Shown here: in pieces, positions 52,191-60,688 of the stretch
Layout of the letters: every line of letters starts with the position of its first letter
Position numbering within the stretch: position 1 is the first letter of the stretch
DNA from: Methylobacterium sp. WSM2598
GTDB taxonomy: Bacteria; Pseudomonadota; Alphaproteobacteria; Rhizobiales; Beijerinckiaceae
DNA: 64,000 bases
Direction: 5' to 3'
Assembly (NCBI RefSeq): GCF_000379105.1
Contig: NZ_KB900609.1
Coordinates: 6,940,125-7,004,124 of the forward strand
Position numbers and translations under genes: made by a program
Notes under the pieces: generated by a model
What the model saw: only the letters and a program-made list of their open reading frames with translations
Told to the model about the DNA's origin: nothing
The model's database searches: none

Positions 52191-53078
52191 TCAGGCCGCC
52201 TTGGCGCGGGGCTGCACCTCGGCGGTGTAATCGTCCATCAGGGCGCGGGTGAGCGCCGCCGGCTGGAACCGGTAGGGGCCGATCTCGGAGACCGGGGTCA
52301 CCTCGGCGGCCGAGCCGGTGATGAAGCACTCCGAGAAGCCCGCCATCTCCTCGGGCCGGATGCGCCGCTCGATCACCTCGACGCCGCGGCGGCGGGCGAG
52401 CTCGATCACCGTCTGGCGGGTGATGCCGTTGAGGAAGCGGTCGGCGAGCGGGGTGTGGATCGCGCCGTCCCGGATGAAGAAGACGTTGGCGCCGGTGCAC
52501 TCGGCGACGTTGTCCTCCCAGTCGAGCATCAGCGCGTCGGCGTAGCCCTTTTTCTCGGCCCGGTGCTTGGAGATCGTGCAGATCATGTACAGGCCCGCCG
52601 CCTTCGAGGCGGAGGGCGCCGTGCGCGGGTCGGGACGCCGGTACTCGGCGAGGTCGAGGCGGATGCCCTTCATCTTGGTGGCCGGGTCGAAGTAGCTCGG
52701 CCATTCCCAGGCCGCGATGGCGAGGTGGATGGTGTTGTTCTGCGCCGAGACGCCCATCATCTCCGAGCCGCGCCACGCCACCGGGCGCAGATAGGCGTCC
52801 TGCAGACCGCTCTCCTTCAGGACGAGGGCCTTGGCGGCGTCGATCTCGGCCACGGAGAACGGGATCTCGAAATCGAGGAGCTCGGCCGAGCGGCGCAGCC
52901 GCTGCGAATGCTCCGTGCTCTTGAAGATCTGCCCGCCATAGGCGCGCTCGCCCTCGAACACGCAGGAGCCGTAATGGAGCCCGTGGCTGAGGACGTGAAT
53001 CTTCGCGTCCGCCCACGGCACCATGCGGCCGTCGAACCAGATGTGGCCTTCACGCTGGTCGAAGGGGATGACGGACAT
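52191..53078 (-). CDS. ilvE: Branched-chain amino acid aminotransferase
   Basis: A 295-residue fold-type IV PLP enzyme that makes or degrades Leu, Ile and Val. K159 (TAPSASKAAGLYM) is the PLP lysine. IHVLSHGLHYGSCVFEGERAY, YLRPVAWRGSEMMGV, ALMLDWEDNVAECTGANVFFI and ECFITGSAAEVTPV are family motifs. The ATG at 53078 (MSVIPFDQREG) matches homologues; the frame is open far upstream but runs through the marR promoter. It is divergent from marR over a 192-base spacer. Confidence 0.95.
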   Translation of the reverse strand: MSVIPFDQREGHIWFDGRMVPWADAKIHVLSHGLHYGSCVFEGERAYGGQIFKSTEHSQRLRRSAELLDFEIPFSVAEIDAAKALVLKESGLQDAYLRPVAWRGSEMMGVSAQNNTIHLAIAAWEWPSYFDPATKMKGIRLDLAEYRRPDPRTAPSASKAAGLYMICTISKHRAEKKGYADALMLDWEDNVAECTGANVFFIRDGAIHTPLADRFLNGITRQTVIELARRRGVEVIERRIRPEEMAGFSECFITGSAAEVTPVSEIGPYRFQPAALTRALMDDYTAEVQPRAKAA

Positions 53079-53179
53079 GACGATGATCCTCGGTTGCGGT
53101 TCGTGTCCGGAAGGGCGGGCCGGCTCGCAATCTTCGTGCTTCAGCGACGCGAATGGCGTTCGTTCGTTGCGCCGGCGGG

Positions 53180-53226
53180 GTTGACGGGTATCAACGGGGC
53201 TGAGATATGTCAACAAGGCTGACATA
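53180..53226. promoter_or_regulatory. Two inverted repeats before marR
   Basis: GTTGA-N6-TCAAC at 53180-53195 and TATGTCA-N7-TGACATA at 53206-53226 both are perfect. The second has the size of a MarR operator and is 45 bases before the marR start; it may cover the promoter of one or both divergent genes. Confidence 0.6.
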
Positions 53227-53270
53227 AATCGGACGGCCGGGCGGGGCCCGGAGATCGGGGCGGTGAGACC

Positions 53271-53951
53271 ATGGACAGGACGGCGAACCGAGCTGCCCGA
53301 ACCCGGCCGAACCCCGCGGAGGGGCCGCGCGCGGCGCCGGCCGACCCGGCCGGCGAGGCCCCGCCGGACCCGGCGAACGAGGACCTGCCGGAGGTCGGCC
53401 ACGCCTACGACCTGATCGAACTCCTGTTCTTCGCCTATCGGGACTTCGTCTCCGATCCGGACCGCATCCTGGCGGAATACGGCTTCGGGCGGGCGCACCA
53501 CCGGGTGCTGCACTTCGTGGAGCGCAATCCCGGCCTCACGATCGCCGAACTCCTCGATATCCTGCGCATCACCAAGCAGAGCCTCAACCGGGTGCTCAAG
53601 GAGTTGATCGAGTCGGGCTACATCGCGCAGCGCGCCGGGACGAGCGACCGCCGCCACCGGCTGCTGACCTGCACCCCCAAGGGGCATCGGCTGGCCGCGG
53701 ACCTCGCCCGCCTGCAGGGCGAGCGGGTGCGGCGGGCCCTGGCCGAGGCCGGCCCGGCTGCCCGCGGCCCGGCGAGCCGCTTCCTCCTTGCAATGATCGA
53801 TGCCGGCGACCGCCCGGCGGTGCGCCGCCTGATCGCGGCGGCGCCGGACGGCGCCGCGGCGGGATCCGGCGCCGCGCCGGCACTCGGCGCCGGGGCGGCA
53901 CTCGGCGCCGCGCCGGCACTCGGCGCCGCGCCGGCGCCCGAGGAGGGCTGA
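53271..53951 (+). CDS. MarR-family transcriptional regulator
   Basis: A 226-residue regulator. The winged helix (about residues 44-150) holds [54 protein letters not shown] (recognition helix) and the wing [15 protein letters not shown]- and C-terminal tails of about 40 and 50 residues are disordered; the C-terminal one consists of 18-bp-repeat-encoded APALGA units (53869-53940). It is the first gene of a tight cluster with the two-component genes (4 bases apart) and divergent from ilvE. Confidence 0.9.
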   Translation: MDRTANRAARTRPNPAEGPRAAPADPAGEAPPDPANEDLPEVGHAYDLIELLFFAYRDFVSDPDRILAEYGFGRAHHRVLHFVERNPGLTIAELLDILRITKQSLNRVLKELIESGYIAQRAGTSDRRHRLLTCTPKGHRLAADLARLQGERVRRALAEAGPAARGPASRFLLAMIDAGDRPAVRRLIAAAPDGAAAGSGAAPALGAGAALGAAPALGAAPAPEEG

Positions 53952-53955
53952 GGGA

Positions 53956-54678
53956 ATGACGGCGCTCGCCGCCCGGGCGGATCTCCCCGACCACGCGCCC
54001 CACATCCTCGTCGTCGACGACGACCGGCGCCTGCGGGACCTGCTCTCGCGCTTCCTCTACGAGCAGGGCTACCGGGTGACCGCCGCGGCGAGCGCCGCGG
54101 AGGCCCGCGCCAAGGGGGCGAACCTCGTCTTCGACGCCCTCGTCCTCGACGTGATGATGCCGGGCGAGACCGGCTTCGACTACGCCCGCCAGATCCGGCA
54201 GACCTCGCAGGTGCCGATCCTGATGCTCACCGCCCGCTCGAACCCGAACGACCGGGTGACGGGGCTGGAGATCGGGGCGGACGATTACCTGCCCAAGCCC
54301 TTCGAGCCCCGCGAGCTGATCCTGCGGCTCAACAACATCCTGCGCCGCAGCGCGGGCAGCGGGCCGGTCGGCGCGGCGGCGCCCCTCGACGCGGTGCGCT
54401 TCGGCCCCTTCCTGTTCCGGGTCGAGCGCGGGGAACTCACCCGCGACGAGGAGCCGATCCGGGTGAGCGAGCGCGAGCGCGAGATCCTCACCATCCTGGC
54501 CCTGGCCAAGGGCGGGAACGTCGCCCGCGAGGCGCTCACCGGCGGGGCGGAGCCGGGCAACGAGCGCACCATCGACGTGCAGATGAACCGCCTGCGCCGC
54601 AAGCTCGAGGACGATCCGGCCAATCCCCGCTACCTGCAGACGGTGCGGGGGATCGGCTACCGGCTCGTGCTCGACTAG
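53956..54678 (+). CDS. OmpR-family response regulator
   Basis: A 240-residue DNA-binding regulator. The receiver has acidic D21-D22, the phospho-acceptor D65 ([14 protein letters not shown]), T92 and K114 ([11 protein letters not shown]). The C-terminal OmpR-type winged helix ends in [38 protein letters not shown]. It is 4 bases after marR and its stop touches the start of the histidine kinase, so the pair is cognate. The pattern matches the PetR/CenR-like systems of alphaproteobacteria; inputs are unknown. Confidence 0.95.
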   Translation: MTALAARADLPDHAPHILVVDDDRRLRDLLSRFLYEQGYRVTAAASAAEARAKGANLVFDALVLDVMMPGETGFDYARQIRQTSQVPILMLTARSNPNDRVTGLEIGADDYLPKPFEPRELILRLNNILRRSAGSGPVGAAAPLDAVRFGPFLFRVERGELTRDEEPIRVSEREREILTILALAKGGNVAREALTGGAEPGNERTIDVQMNRLRRKLEDDPANPRYLQTVRGIGYRLVLD

Positions 54679-56103
54679 ATGGCGCTGCCCGGCGGGATCG
54701 CGGGCGCCGCGGAGGCGGGCGCCGCGGAGGAAGGAGCCGCCCGCCCGACCCTGGCCGCACAGCTCTCGCCGGCCGCGCTCTGGCGCCGCCTCGGCCGGGC
54801 GCTGGGCGAGCGGCTGCCCAAGGGCCTCTACGCCCGCTCCCTGATCATCATCATCGCGCCGGTCGTGCTGCTGCAATCGGTGATCGCCTACACCTTCATG
54901 GAGCGGCACTGGCAGCTGGTGACGCGGCGCCTCTCCGCGGCGGTGACCGCCGACGTCGCGGCGCTGATCGACATCTACGAGAGCTACCCCCAGGACCGGG
55001 ATGCCGAGACGCTGCAGCGCATCGCGGAGCAGCGCCTCAAGCTCGACGTCGACATCCTGGAGGGGGCCAGGATCCCGGCGCCGGGCCCGCGGCCGTTCTT
55101 CTCCCTCCTCGACGAGGCCCTCTCGGACGAGATCCGCCGCCAGATCAAGCGGCCGTTCTGGATCGACACGGTCGGCCGCTCCAGCCTGATCGAGATCCGG
55201 GTGGCGATCCCGGGCGGGGTGATGCGGGTGATCGCCAAGCGCAGCCAGGCCTACGCCTCGAACTCGCACATCTTCCTGCTCTGGATGGGCGGGACCTCGC
55301 TGGTGCTGCTCGGGGTGGCGATCCTGTTCCTGCGCAACCAGATCCGGCCGATCCTGCGGCTCGCCGACGTCGCCGAGAGCTTCGGCAAGGGCCGGGACGT
55401 CGAGTTCCGTCCCCGCGGCGCCCGCGAGGTGCGCAAGGCCGGCCACGCCTTCATCGAGATGAAGCGGCGCATCGAGCGGGCGATGGAGCAGCGCACCGCG
55501 ATGCTGAACGGGGTGAGCCACGACCTGCGCACGATCCTGACCCGCTTCCGCCTGTCGCTGGCGCTGCTGGAGCAGAATCCGGAGATCGAGGACCTCCTGC
55601 GCGACGTGGACGAGATGAGCCGGATGCTGGAGGCCTACCTCGCCTTCGCGCGGGGCGATTCGGGCGAGCAGGCCGCCCCCGTCGACATCCGGGCGCTGCT
55701 GGAGGACCTGCGCACCGACGTGGAGCGCCTGGGCGGCCACGTGAGCGAGGTCACGCTCGAGGGGCCCGCCACCGTGACGGTGCGGCCCGACGCCTTCCGG
55801 CGCTGCCTGTTCAACCTCGCGGCCAATGCGGCGCGCTACGGGGAGACGATCGCGCTGACCGCCCGCCAGGAGAGCCGCTGGCTCGCGGTCTCGATCGACG
55901 ACGACGGGCCGGGGATCTCGCCGGAGCGGCGCGAGGAGGTGTTCAAGCCCTTCGTGCGCCTCGACGACGCGCGCCAGGATGCGGGCGGCTCCGGGCTCGG
56001 CCTCGCCATCGCCCTCGACATCGCCCGCGCCCATGGCGGCGACATCGCGCTCCACGATTCGCCCCTCGGGGGCCTGCGCGCGACGGTGCGGATCCCCGCG
56101 TGA
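54679..56103 (+). CDS. Sensor histidine kinase
   Basis: A 474-residue inner-membrane kinase. Helix 1 (SLIIIIAPVVLLQSVIAYTFM, about 54-74), a periplasmic domain to about 195, helix 2 (IFLLWMGGTSLVLLGVAILFL), then HAMP (RNQIRPILRLADVAESFGKG). H281 (LNGVSHDLRTILTRF) is the phospho-His, and the HATPase_c boxes are NAARYGE (N box) and DDGPGISPERREEVFKPF plus GGSGLGLAIA (G boxes). It starts one base after the stop of its response regulator. Confidence 0.94.
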   Translation: MALPGGIAGAAEAGAAEEGAARPTLAAQLSPAALWRRLGRALGERLPKGLYARSLIIIIAPVVLLQSVIAYTFMERHWQLVTRRLSAAVTADVAALIDIYESYPQDRDAETLQRIAEQRLKLDVDILEGARIPAPGPRPFFSLLDEALSDEIRRQIKRPFWIDTVGRSSLIEIRVAIPGGVMRVIAKRSQAYASNSHIFLLWMGGTSLVLLGVAILFLRNQIRPILRLADVAESFGKGRDVEFRPRGAREVRKAGHAFIEMKRRIERAMEQRTAMLNGVSHDLRTILTRFRLSLALLEQNPEIEDLLRDVDEMSRMLEAYLAFARGDSGEQAAPVDIRALLEDLRTDVERLGGHVSEVTLEGPATVTVRPDAFRRCLFNLAANAARYGETIALTARQESRWLAVSIDDDGPGISPERREEVFKPFVRLDDARQDAGGSGLGLAIALDIARAHGGDIALHDSPLGGLRATVRIPA

Positions 56104-56305
56104 GCGCCCCCTCACAAATTGGTCGCGATGTGGCCCTAGAGCGCTCGCGGCCGAGGGGGATGCCGGCTCGGCGCGAGGGAGTGCGGCGCATGGCGGAAGC
56201 GGGGATCTCGGCCGAGGCGGCCAGGGCTCCCGAGCGGATCCTGCGCCCGCCCGGACTCTCGCGCCGCCGCCGCCCTCTCCCCCCGCCCCCGAACCGGACC
56301 TCGTC

Positions 56306-57571
56306 ATGACGGCCGACGCCCGCCCCCCGACCGGCCAGCCGCTCGAACCGATCGAGCGCTCGCGGCTGATCTCCGAGTCGCTGCGCCAGATGGCGCGCAT
56401 CTCGCGCTACAACGATCCGCGCCAGCAGCTGCGCGAGGCGCGGGCCCAGCGGCGGCGCGACTACGTCACGCCGATCCTGTTCCTGGCCCTGTTCGTGCTC
56501 CCCTCGCTCGCCGGGATCGGGGTGTTCGGGTTCTACCTCTCGGACCGCTACGTGGCGGAGACGCAGTTCGCGATCCGCCCGGCCGTGGGCGCGACCGAGG
56601 CCGGGGGCCGCGGCGAGAGCGGCAGCGGGGGCAGCGGGGGCAGCGGCAACGCTTTCGCGAGCGTGATCGGCCAGATGATCGCCCAGGACATCGCGCTCGC
56701 GGCCGAGTACATTACCAGCCGGCCGATGGTGGAGGCGGTCGAGCGCGCGCTGCCCCTGCGCGCGATCTTCTCCCGCGACTCCATCGACGAGTTCTCGCGC
56801 TTCGACGCCGAGGAGCCGGTCGAGAGGCTGGTGCGCTACTGGCGCGACCGCGTCCAGGTCACGGTCGAGGGGGCCGGCCTCGTCTCCGTGAAGGTGAACG
56901 CCTTCGCCCCCGAGGAGGCGGTGGCGATCAGCCGGGCGATCCTCGCCGAGAGCGAGCGGCGGATCAACGAACTCACCGCCAAGGCCCGCGAGGACGCGCT
57001 CGCCGAGAGCGAGCGCGCGCTCGCGCGCGCCGAGGAGCGCCTGACCGGGCTCCAGGTCGAGATGCGCAACCTGCGCAACCGCGGCGGCGTGCTCGACGCC
57101 GAGAAGACCGCCGGCATCAACGTCAAGATGGTCGCGCAGGTGCGCGAGCAGCGCATCGCGCTCGGCGTGAGGCTCGCGCTGCTGCAGCGCGACCTCAAGG
57201 AGGACACCCGCAGCGTCCAGGATCTCAAGGCGCAGATCGCGCAGCTCGACGCCACGATCGCGGGCCTGGAGCGGGAGGCGACGACGCAGGATCCGAACCA
57301 GCGGCGGGTCCTGTCCGACGCCCTCACGCGCTTCGAGCAGCTGGAGGTCGACCGCAAGAACGCGCAGGCCTTCTACGGCCGCATGATCGCCGCGCGCGAG
57401 CAGGCGCGGATGATCGCCGACCGCCAAGTCGAGTTCTTCACCGTCGCGGTGCAGCCGAGCCTGCCGCAATCGGCCGAGCAGCCGCGGCGGCTGCAGTGGA
57501 TCGCCGTCACCGAGGCGGGCGCCGCCCTCGCCTTCGGCCTGTCGATCCTGCTGCGCAACCAGCTGACCTGA
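56306..57571 (+). CDS. Capsule polysaccharide export inner-membrane protein (KpsE/BexC-like)
   Basis: A 421-residue polysaccharide co-polymerase-like protein. Helix 1 is VTPILFLALFVLPSLAGIGVFGFYL (about 55-80), the periplasmic coiled coil lies at about 200-340 (REDALAESERALARAEERLTGLQ; DLKAQIAQLDATIAGLE) and helix 2 is at the C-terminus (AVTEAGAALAFGLSILL). RYVAETQFAIRP is the family motif after helix 1. A 9-bp GGCAGCGGG repeat gives a Gly/Ser run at about residues 106-115. KpsE normally works with KpsM/T/D genes, which are not in the window. It follows the two-component genes by 202 bases. Confidence 0.9.
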   Translation: MTADARPPTGQPLEPIERSRLISESLRQMARISRYNDPRQQLREARAQRRRDYVTPILFLALFVLPSLAGIGVFGFYLSDRYVAETQFAIRPAVGATEAGGRGESGSGGSGGSGNAFASVIGQMIAQDIALAAEYITSRPMVEAVERALPLRAIFSRDSIDEFSRFDAEEPVERLVRYWRDRVQVTVEGAGLVSVKVNAFAPEEAVAISRAILAESERRINELTAKAREDALAESERALARAEERLTGLQVEMRNLRNRGGVLDAEKTAGINVKMVAQVREQRIALGVRLALLQRDLKEDTRSVQDLKAQIAQLDATIAGLEREATTQDPNQRRVLSDALTRFEQLEVDRKNAQAFYGRMIAAREQARMIADRQVEFFTVAVQPSLPQSAEQPRRLQWIAVTEAGAALAFGLSILLRNQLT

Positions 57572-57632
57572 TCCGGTCCCCCGCCGGGCGGCGGGAGACC
57601 CCGCGGGCGGCCCCGCCCGCGGCGGCCGCCCT

Positions 57633-57754
57633 CATCCGACATCCGGTTGATGGCTTCGCCATCTCCGATTTCGGCCATGCGGATGTCGGCGTCGCTCAGG
57701 CGCCGCGCAGGCTGGTGATCCGGGATCCGCTTCGATCAACCGGATCCCGGGTCA
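57633..57754 (+). repeat. Dispersed intergenic repeat, copy A
   Basis: The best copy: CATCCGACATCCGGTTGATG, GCTTCGCCATCTCCGATTTC, GCCATGCGGATGTCGGCGTC, the body GCTCAGGCGCCGCGCAGGC, then hairpin GGGATCCGCTTCGATCAACC and CGGATCCC. The last bases overlap the denD stop codon (57752-57754). Confidence 0.9.
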
Positions 57755-58732
57755 GGCGGCGATCCTGCCGCCGAGCTCGTCCTCGATATGCACCCGGATG
57801 ATCGTCTCGAAATCCGGCTCCGCCGTGAAGCCGAGGTCCAGCGCCCGGCGGGGGTCGAAGGCGCGCGGCCAGCCCGCCACGATGCGCTCGACCGTCGGGT
57901 CGGGGACGCGGCGGATGCGCGCGACCACCGCCTCGCCGGCGACGCGGCGCAGGGCCTCGATCTGCTCGGCCACCGTGACGGCGACGCCCGGCATGGTCAG
58001 GTTGCGGCGGTCGCCCAGCCGCGCGCCCTCGATCGTGGCGGCGTGGAGGAGGAAGCCGACCGCGGCGCGGGGCGAGGCGTGCCAGTGGCGCACGCCGTCG
58101 GGCACCGGCAGCACCGCCTCCTGCCCGGCGAGCGGCTCGCGGATGATGCCCGAGAAGAAGCCCGAGGCCGCCTTGTTGGGCTTGCCCGGCCGCACGCAGA
58201 TCGTGGGGAGCCGGATCCCGACCCCGTCGAGGAAGCCCCGCCGCGTGTAGTCCGAGAGGAGAAGCTCGCCGATCGCCTTCTGGGTGCCGTAGCTGGTGAG
58301 CGGGGCGGTCAGGTACTCGTCGCCGATCACGTCGGGCATCGGCGCGCCGAAGACCGCGATCGAGGAGGTGAAGACGAGGCGCGGGCGGTAGCCGTCCCCG
58401 ATCGCCCGCACCGCGTCGAGGAGGGCCCGCGTGCCGTCCAGGTTGATCCGGTAGCCCTTGTCGAAATCGGCCTCCGCCTCGCCCGAGACGATCGCCGCGA
58501 GGTGGAAGATGACGTCGGGGCGGCCGGCGACCAGCCGCTCCGCCTCGCCGGGCAGCGACAGGTCCGAGGCCGAGAGCGCGACCGGGAAGCGGGCGGCGGG
58601 CGCCTCGGGCGCCACCACGTCGTGCAGGGTGAGCCGGGTGATCGGCTCGGCCCCGAGCCGGCCGTCGCGCAGGAGGCGGGCGAGGAGCTTGCGGCCGACC
58701 ATGCCGGCCGCGCCGAGGATCAGGATGTGCAT
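57752..58732 (-). CDS. denD: D-erythronate dehydrogenase-like NAD-dependent oxidoreductase
   Basis: A 326-residue extended SDR. The NAD loop is ILILGAAGMVGRKLLARLL, VIFHLAAIVSGEAEADFDKGYRINLDGTRAL follows, and the catalytic pair is in TSYGTQKAIGELLLSDYTRRG (Y-x3-K). FTSSIAVFGAP has the catalytic Ser. The pattern RLPTICVRPGKPNKAASGFFSGIIREPL is diagnostic for DenD, which oxidises D-erythronate at C2. The usual denA/B/C partners are missing here; an SDR gene lies immediately upstream. The ATG at 58732 is clear. Confidence 0.9.
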   Translation of the reverse strand: MHILILGAAGMVGRKLLARLLRDGRLGAEPITRLTLHDVVAPEAPAARFPVALSASDLSLPGEAERLVAGRPDVIFHLAAIVSGEAEADFDKGYRINLDGTRALLDAVRAIGDGYRPRLVFTSSIAVFGAPMPDVIGDEYLTAPLTSYGTQKAIGELLLSDYTRRGFLDGVGIRLPTICVRPGKPNKAASGFFSGIIREPLAGQEAVLPVPDGVRHWHASPRAAVGFLLHAATIEGARLGDRRNLTMPGVAVTVAEQIEALRRVAGEAVVARIRRVPDPTVERIVAGWPRAFDPRRALDLGFTAEPDFETIIRVHIEDELGGRIAA

Positions 58733-58752
58733 GGCTGGGATCCCGGTGCCGG

Positions 58753-59499
58753 TCAGAGCGCGAAGCCGCCATCGACCAGGTGGGTCTGGCCGGTGGTGAA
58801 GCGGGATTCGTCCGAGGCGAGGTAGACGGCGAGCGCGGCCACCTCCTCGGCGCGGCCGAGGCGGCCCATCGGTTGGCGGTCGATGAAGCTCTGCCGGGCC
58901 TCGGCCTCGCTGGTGCCGGTCTGGGCGGCGAGCGCCTTGATCCGCTCGTCGAGGGAGGGCGACTGGATCGTGCCGGGGCAGATGGCGTTGGCGCGCACGC
59001 CCTGGCGGATGAAGTCGCGGGCCACCGCCATGGTGAGGCCGATCACCGCCGCCTTGGTGGTGCCGTAGACGTAGCGGTTGGGCGCGGTGGCGAGGGTCGA
59101 GACCGCCGAGGCGATGTTGACGATGGAGCCGTGGCCGCGCTCCAGCATGCCGGGCAGGAAGGTCCGGATGGTCCGGTGCATCGAGCGCACGTTGAGGTCG
59201 AAGGCGAGGTCCCACTCCGCGTCGGTGCAGTCGAGGATCGTGCCGTGATGGACGAAGCCCGCCGCGTTGACCAGGATGTCGACCGGGCCGGCGCCCCGCG
59301 CGAAGGCCGCCACCGCCTCGTCCGAGCGCACGTCGAGGGACGCCGTCGCGGCGCCGCTCAGCCCTTCGAGCTTGCCCGCGTCGAGGTCGGTCGCGAGCAC
59401 GCGGGCGCCCTCCGCCAGGAACGCCTCGGCGATCGCCCGGCCGATCCCCTGCCCCGCCGCCGTGACCACGGCGCTCCTGCCCGCAAGACGTCCCACCAT
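58753..59499 (-). CDS. SDR-family oxidoreductase
   Basis: A 248-residue classical short-chain dehydrogenase. The NAD loop is SAVVTAAGQGIGRAIAEAFL, with Asp in ATDLDAGKLEG selecting NAD. NAAGFVHHGTI is the NAG motif, IVNIASAVS has the catalytic Ser, and YVYGTTKAAVIGLT is Y-x3-K. The PGTIQSPSLDERI segment and overall length resemble the BDH2/2-keto-3-deoxy-L-fuconate dehydrogenase group. It sits 20 bases before denD in the same direction, so a sugar-acid pathway is likely. Confidence 0.92.
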   Translation of the reverse strand: MVGRLAGRSAVVTAAGQGIGRAIAEAFLAEGARVLATDLDAGKLEGLSGAATASLDVRSDEAVAAFARGAGPVDILVNAAGFVHHGTILDCTDAEWDLAFDLNVRSMHRTIRTFLPGMLERGHGSIVNIASAVSTLATAPNRYVYGTTKAAVIGLTMAVARDFIRQGVRANAICPGTIQSPSLDERIKALAAQTGTSEAEARQSFIDRQPMGRLGRAEEVAALAVYLASDESRFTTGQTHLVDGGFAL

Positions 59500-59521
59500 G
59501 CGCTCCCTCCCCAGCCGCCCG

Positions 59522-60688
59522 TCACGCGAGGCGTTTCACCATGTGCACCAGCCGGCGGTCCGGGCGGGCCTCGACCCGCTCCGTCTTCCAGCCGTGCCGC
59601 GCGTACCAGCCGATCGCGCGCGCGAGCTTCTCTCCCGTGTAGAGGCGCAGGCAGGAGAGGTCGAGATGCTTCGCGCGGGCCTCGGCCGCCGCGAGCAGGC
59701 CGGCGCCGAGGCCCCGGTCCTGGCGGGACGGCGCCACCGCGATGCTCCAGACCAGGAGGTGGTCGGGCCTCGGATCGAGGATGAGGGCGCCCGCGAGGTC
59801 GTCCCCCTCCTCCAGGAGCCAGACCTCGTGCGCGGCGAGCACGGCCTCGGGGGGCGTGAGGAGCGGCAGCGGCTCGGCGCCGAGCAGCGCCCGGTTGGGC
59901 GCGTAGGCCGCCGCCTGCAGGGCGCCGAGCGCCCGGAGGTCCGCCCGGGTCGCCCGGCGCAGCGGATGGCCCGGGATGGAGGGCGCGTTCAGCACCGAGA
60001 GGCGCAGGCGCTGGCCGCCGTCCGGGGAGAAGTTCTCGGGGGCGAGCCAGCGGTCGAGGCCCTGCGCCACCTGCGGCCATTCCCGGTCGAGGATCGAGTA
60101 CCACGCCGTGTCCCGGTTGCGGCCCTTCACGATCATGGCCTGCCGGAAGACGCCCTCGGGGGTGAAGCCGAGGCGCAGGGCCGCCGCCCGCGACGGCGCG
60201 TTGAGGGCGTTGCACTTCCACTCGTAGCGGCGGTAGCCGAGGCCGAACGCGTGGGCGGCGAGGAGCCGCATCGCCTCGGTGGCGCCGGGCGAGCGCTGCA
60301 GGGCGGGCGTGTACAGGATGTGGCCGACCTCGATCACCCGGTTCGCCGGGTCGATCCGCATCAGCGCGGCGTGGCCGAGCGCCCGGCCCGAGCGGGCATC
60401 GAGGATGGCGAAGAACAGGGGATCCTCCGAGGCCGCGCCCGCCCTGAGGTAATCCTGGAAGGCGGCCGCCTCCGGGAAGGGCCCGCGGGCCATGTAGAGC
60501 CACAGAGCCTCGGTGCCCGGGCCGACCGCGCCGCCCGCGAGGTCCGGCCCGTGCGCCGCCGCGTCGAGGGGGGCCAGGGTGACGAAGCGCCCGCGCAGGG
60601 TGACGCGCGCCGGGCGGGGCGCCGGATCGGCCGGGACGACGGGGGCGCCGACCGGGAGGCCGGTCGCCGGATCGGTCTCGTGGCTCAT
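59522..60688 (-). CDS. Fused double GNAT acetyltransferase
   Basis: A 388-residue protein with two GNAT domains. Residues about 20-205 are RimJ/RimL-like (VTLRGRFVTLAPLDAAAHGPDL; GHAALMRIDPANRVIEVGHILYTPALQRSPGATEAM; KCNALNAPSRAAALRLGFTPEGVFR). Residues about 228-388 are a second GNAT (IAVAPSRQDRGLGAGLLAAAEARA; Q-x-x-G-x-G acyl-CoA loop). The two are probably an accidental fusion of separate enzymes or a two-domain modification protein. Its ATG overlaps the stop of the next gene upstream (ATGA), so both are co-translated. Confidence 0.88.
   Translation of the reverse strand: MSHETDPATGLPVGAPVVPADPAPRPARVTLRGRFVTLAPLDAAAHGPDLAGGAVGPGTEALWLYMARGPFPEAAAFQDYLRAGAASEDPLFFAILDARSGRALGHAALMRIDPANRVIEVGHILYTPALQRSPGATEAMRLLAAHAFGLGYRRYEWKCNALNAPSRAAALRLGFTPEGVFRQAMIVKGRNRDTAWYSILDREWPQVAQGLDRWLAPENFSPDGGQRLRLSVLNAPSIPGHPLRRATRADLRALGALQAAAYAPNRALLGAEPLPLLTPPEAVLAAHEVWLLEEGDDLAGALILDPRPDHLLVWSIAVAPSRQDRGLGAGLLAAAEARAKHLDLSCLRLYTGEKLARAIGWYARHGWKTERVEARPDRRLVHMVKRLA

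Noticed and set aside
53078-54005. Upstream extension of ilvE in frame across marR
   Set aside because: It would cover the divergent promoter and the marR coding region; the extension has no family similarity and contains only repeat-encoded low-complexity residues.
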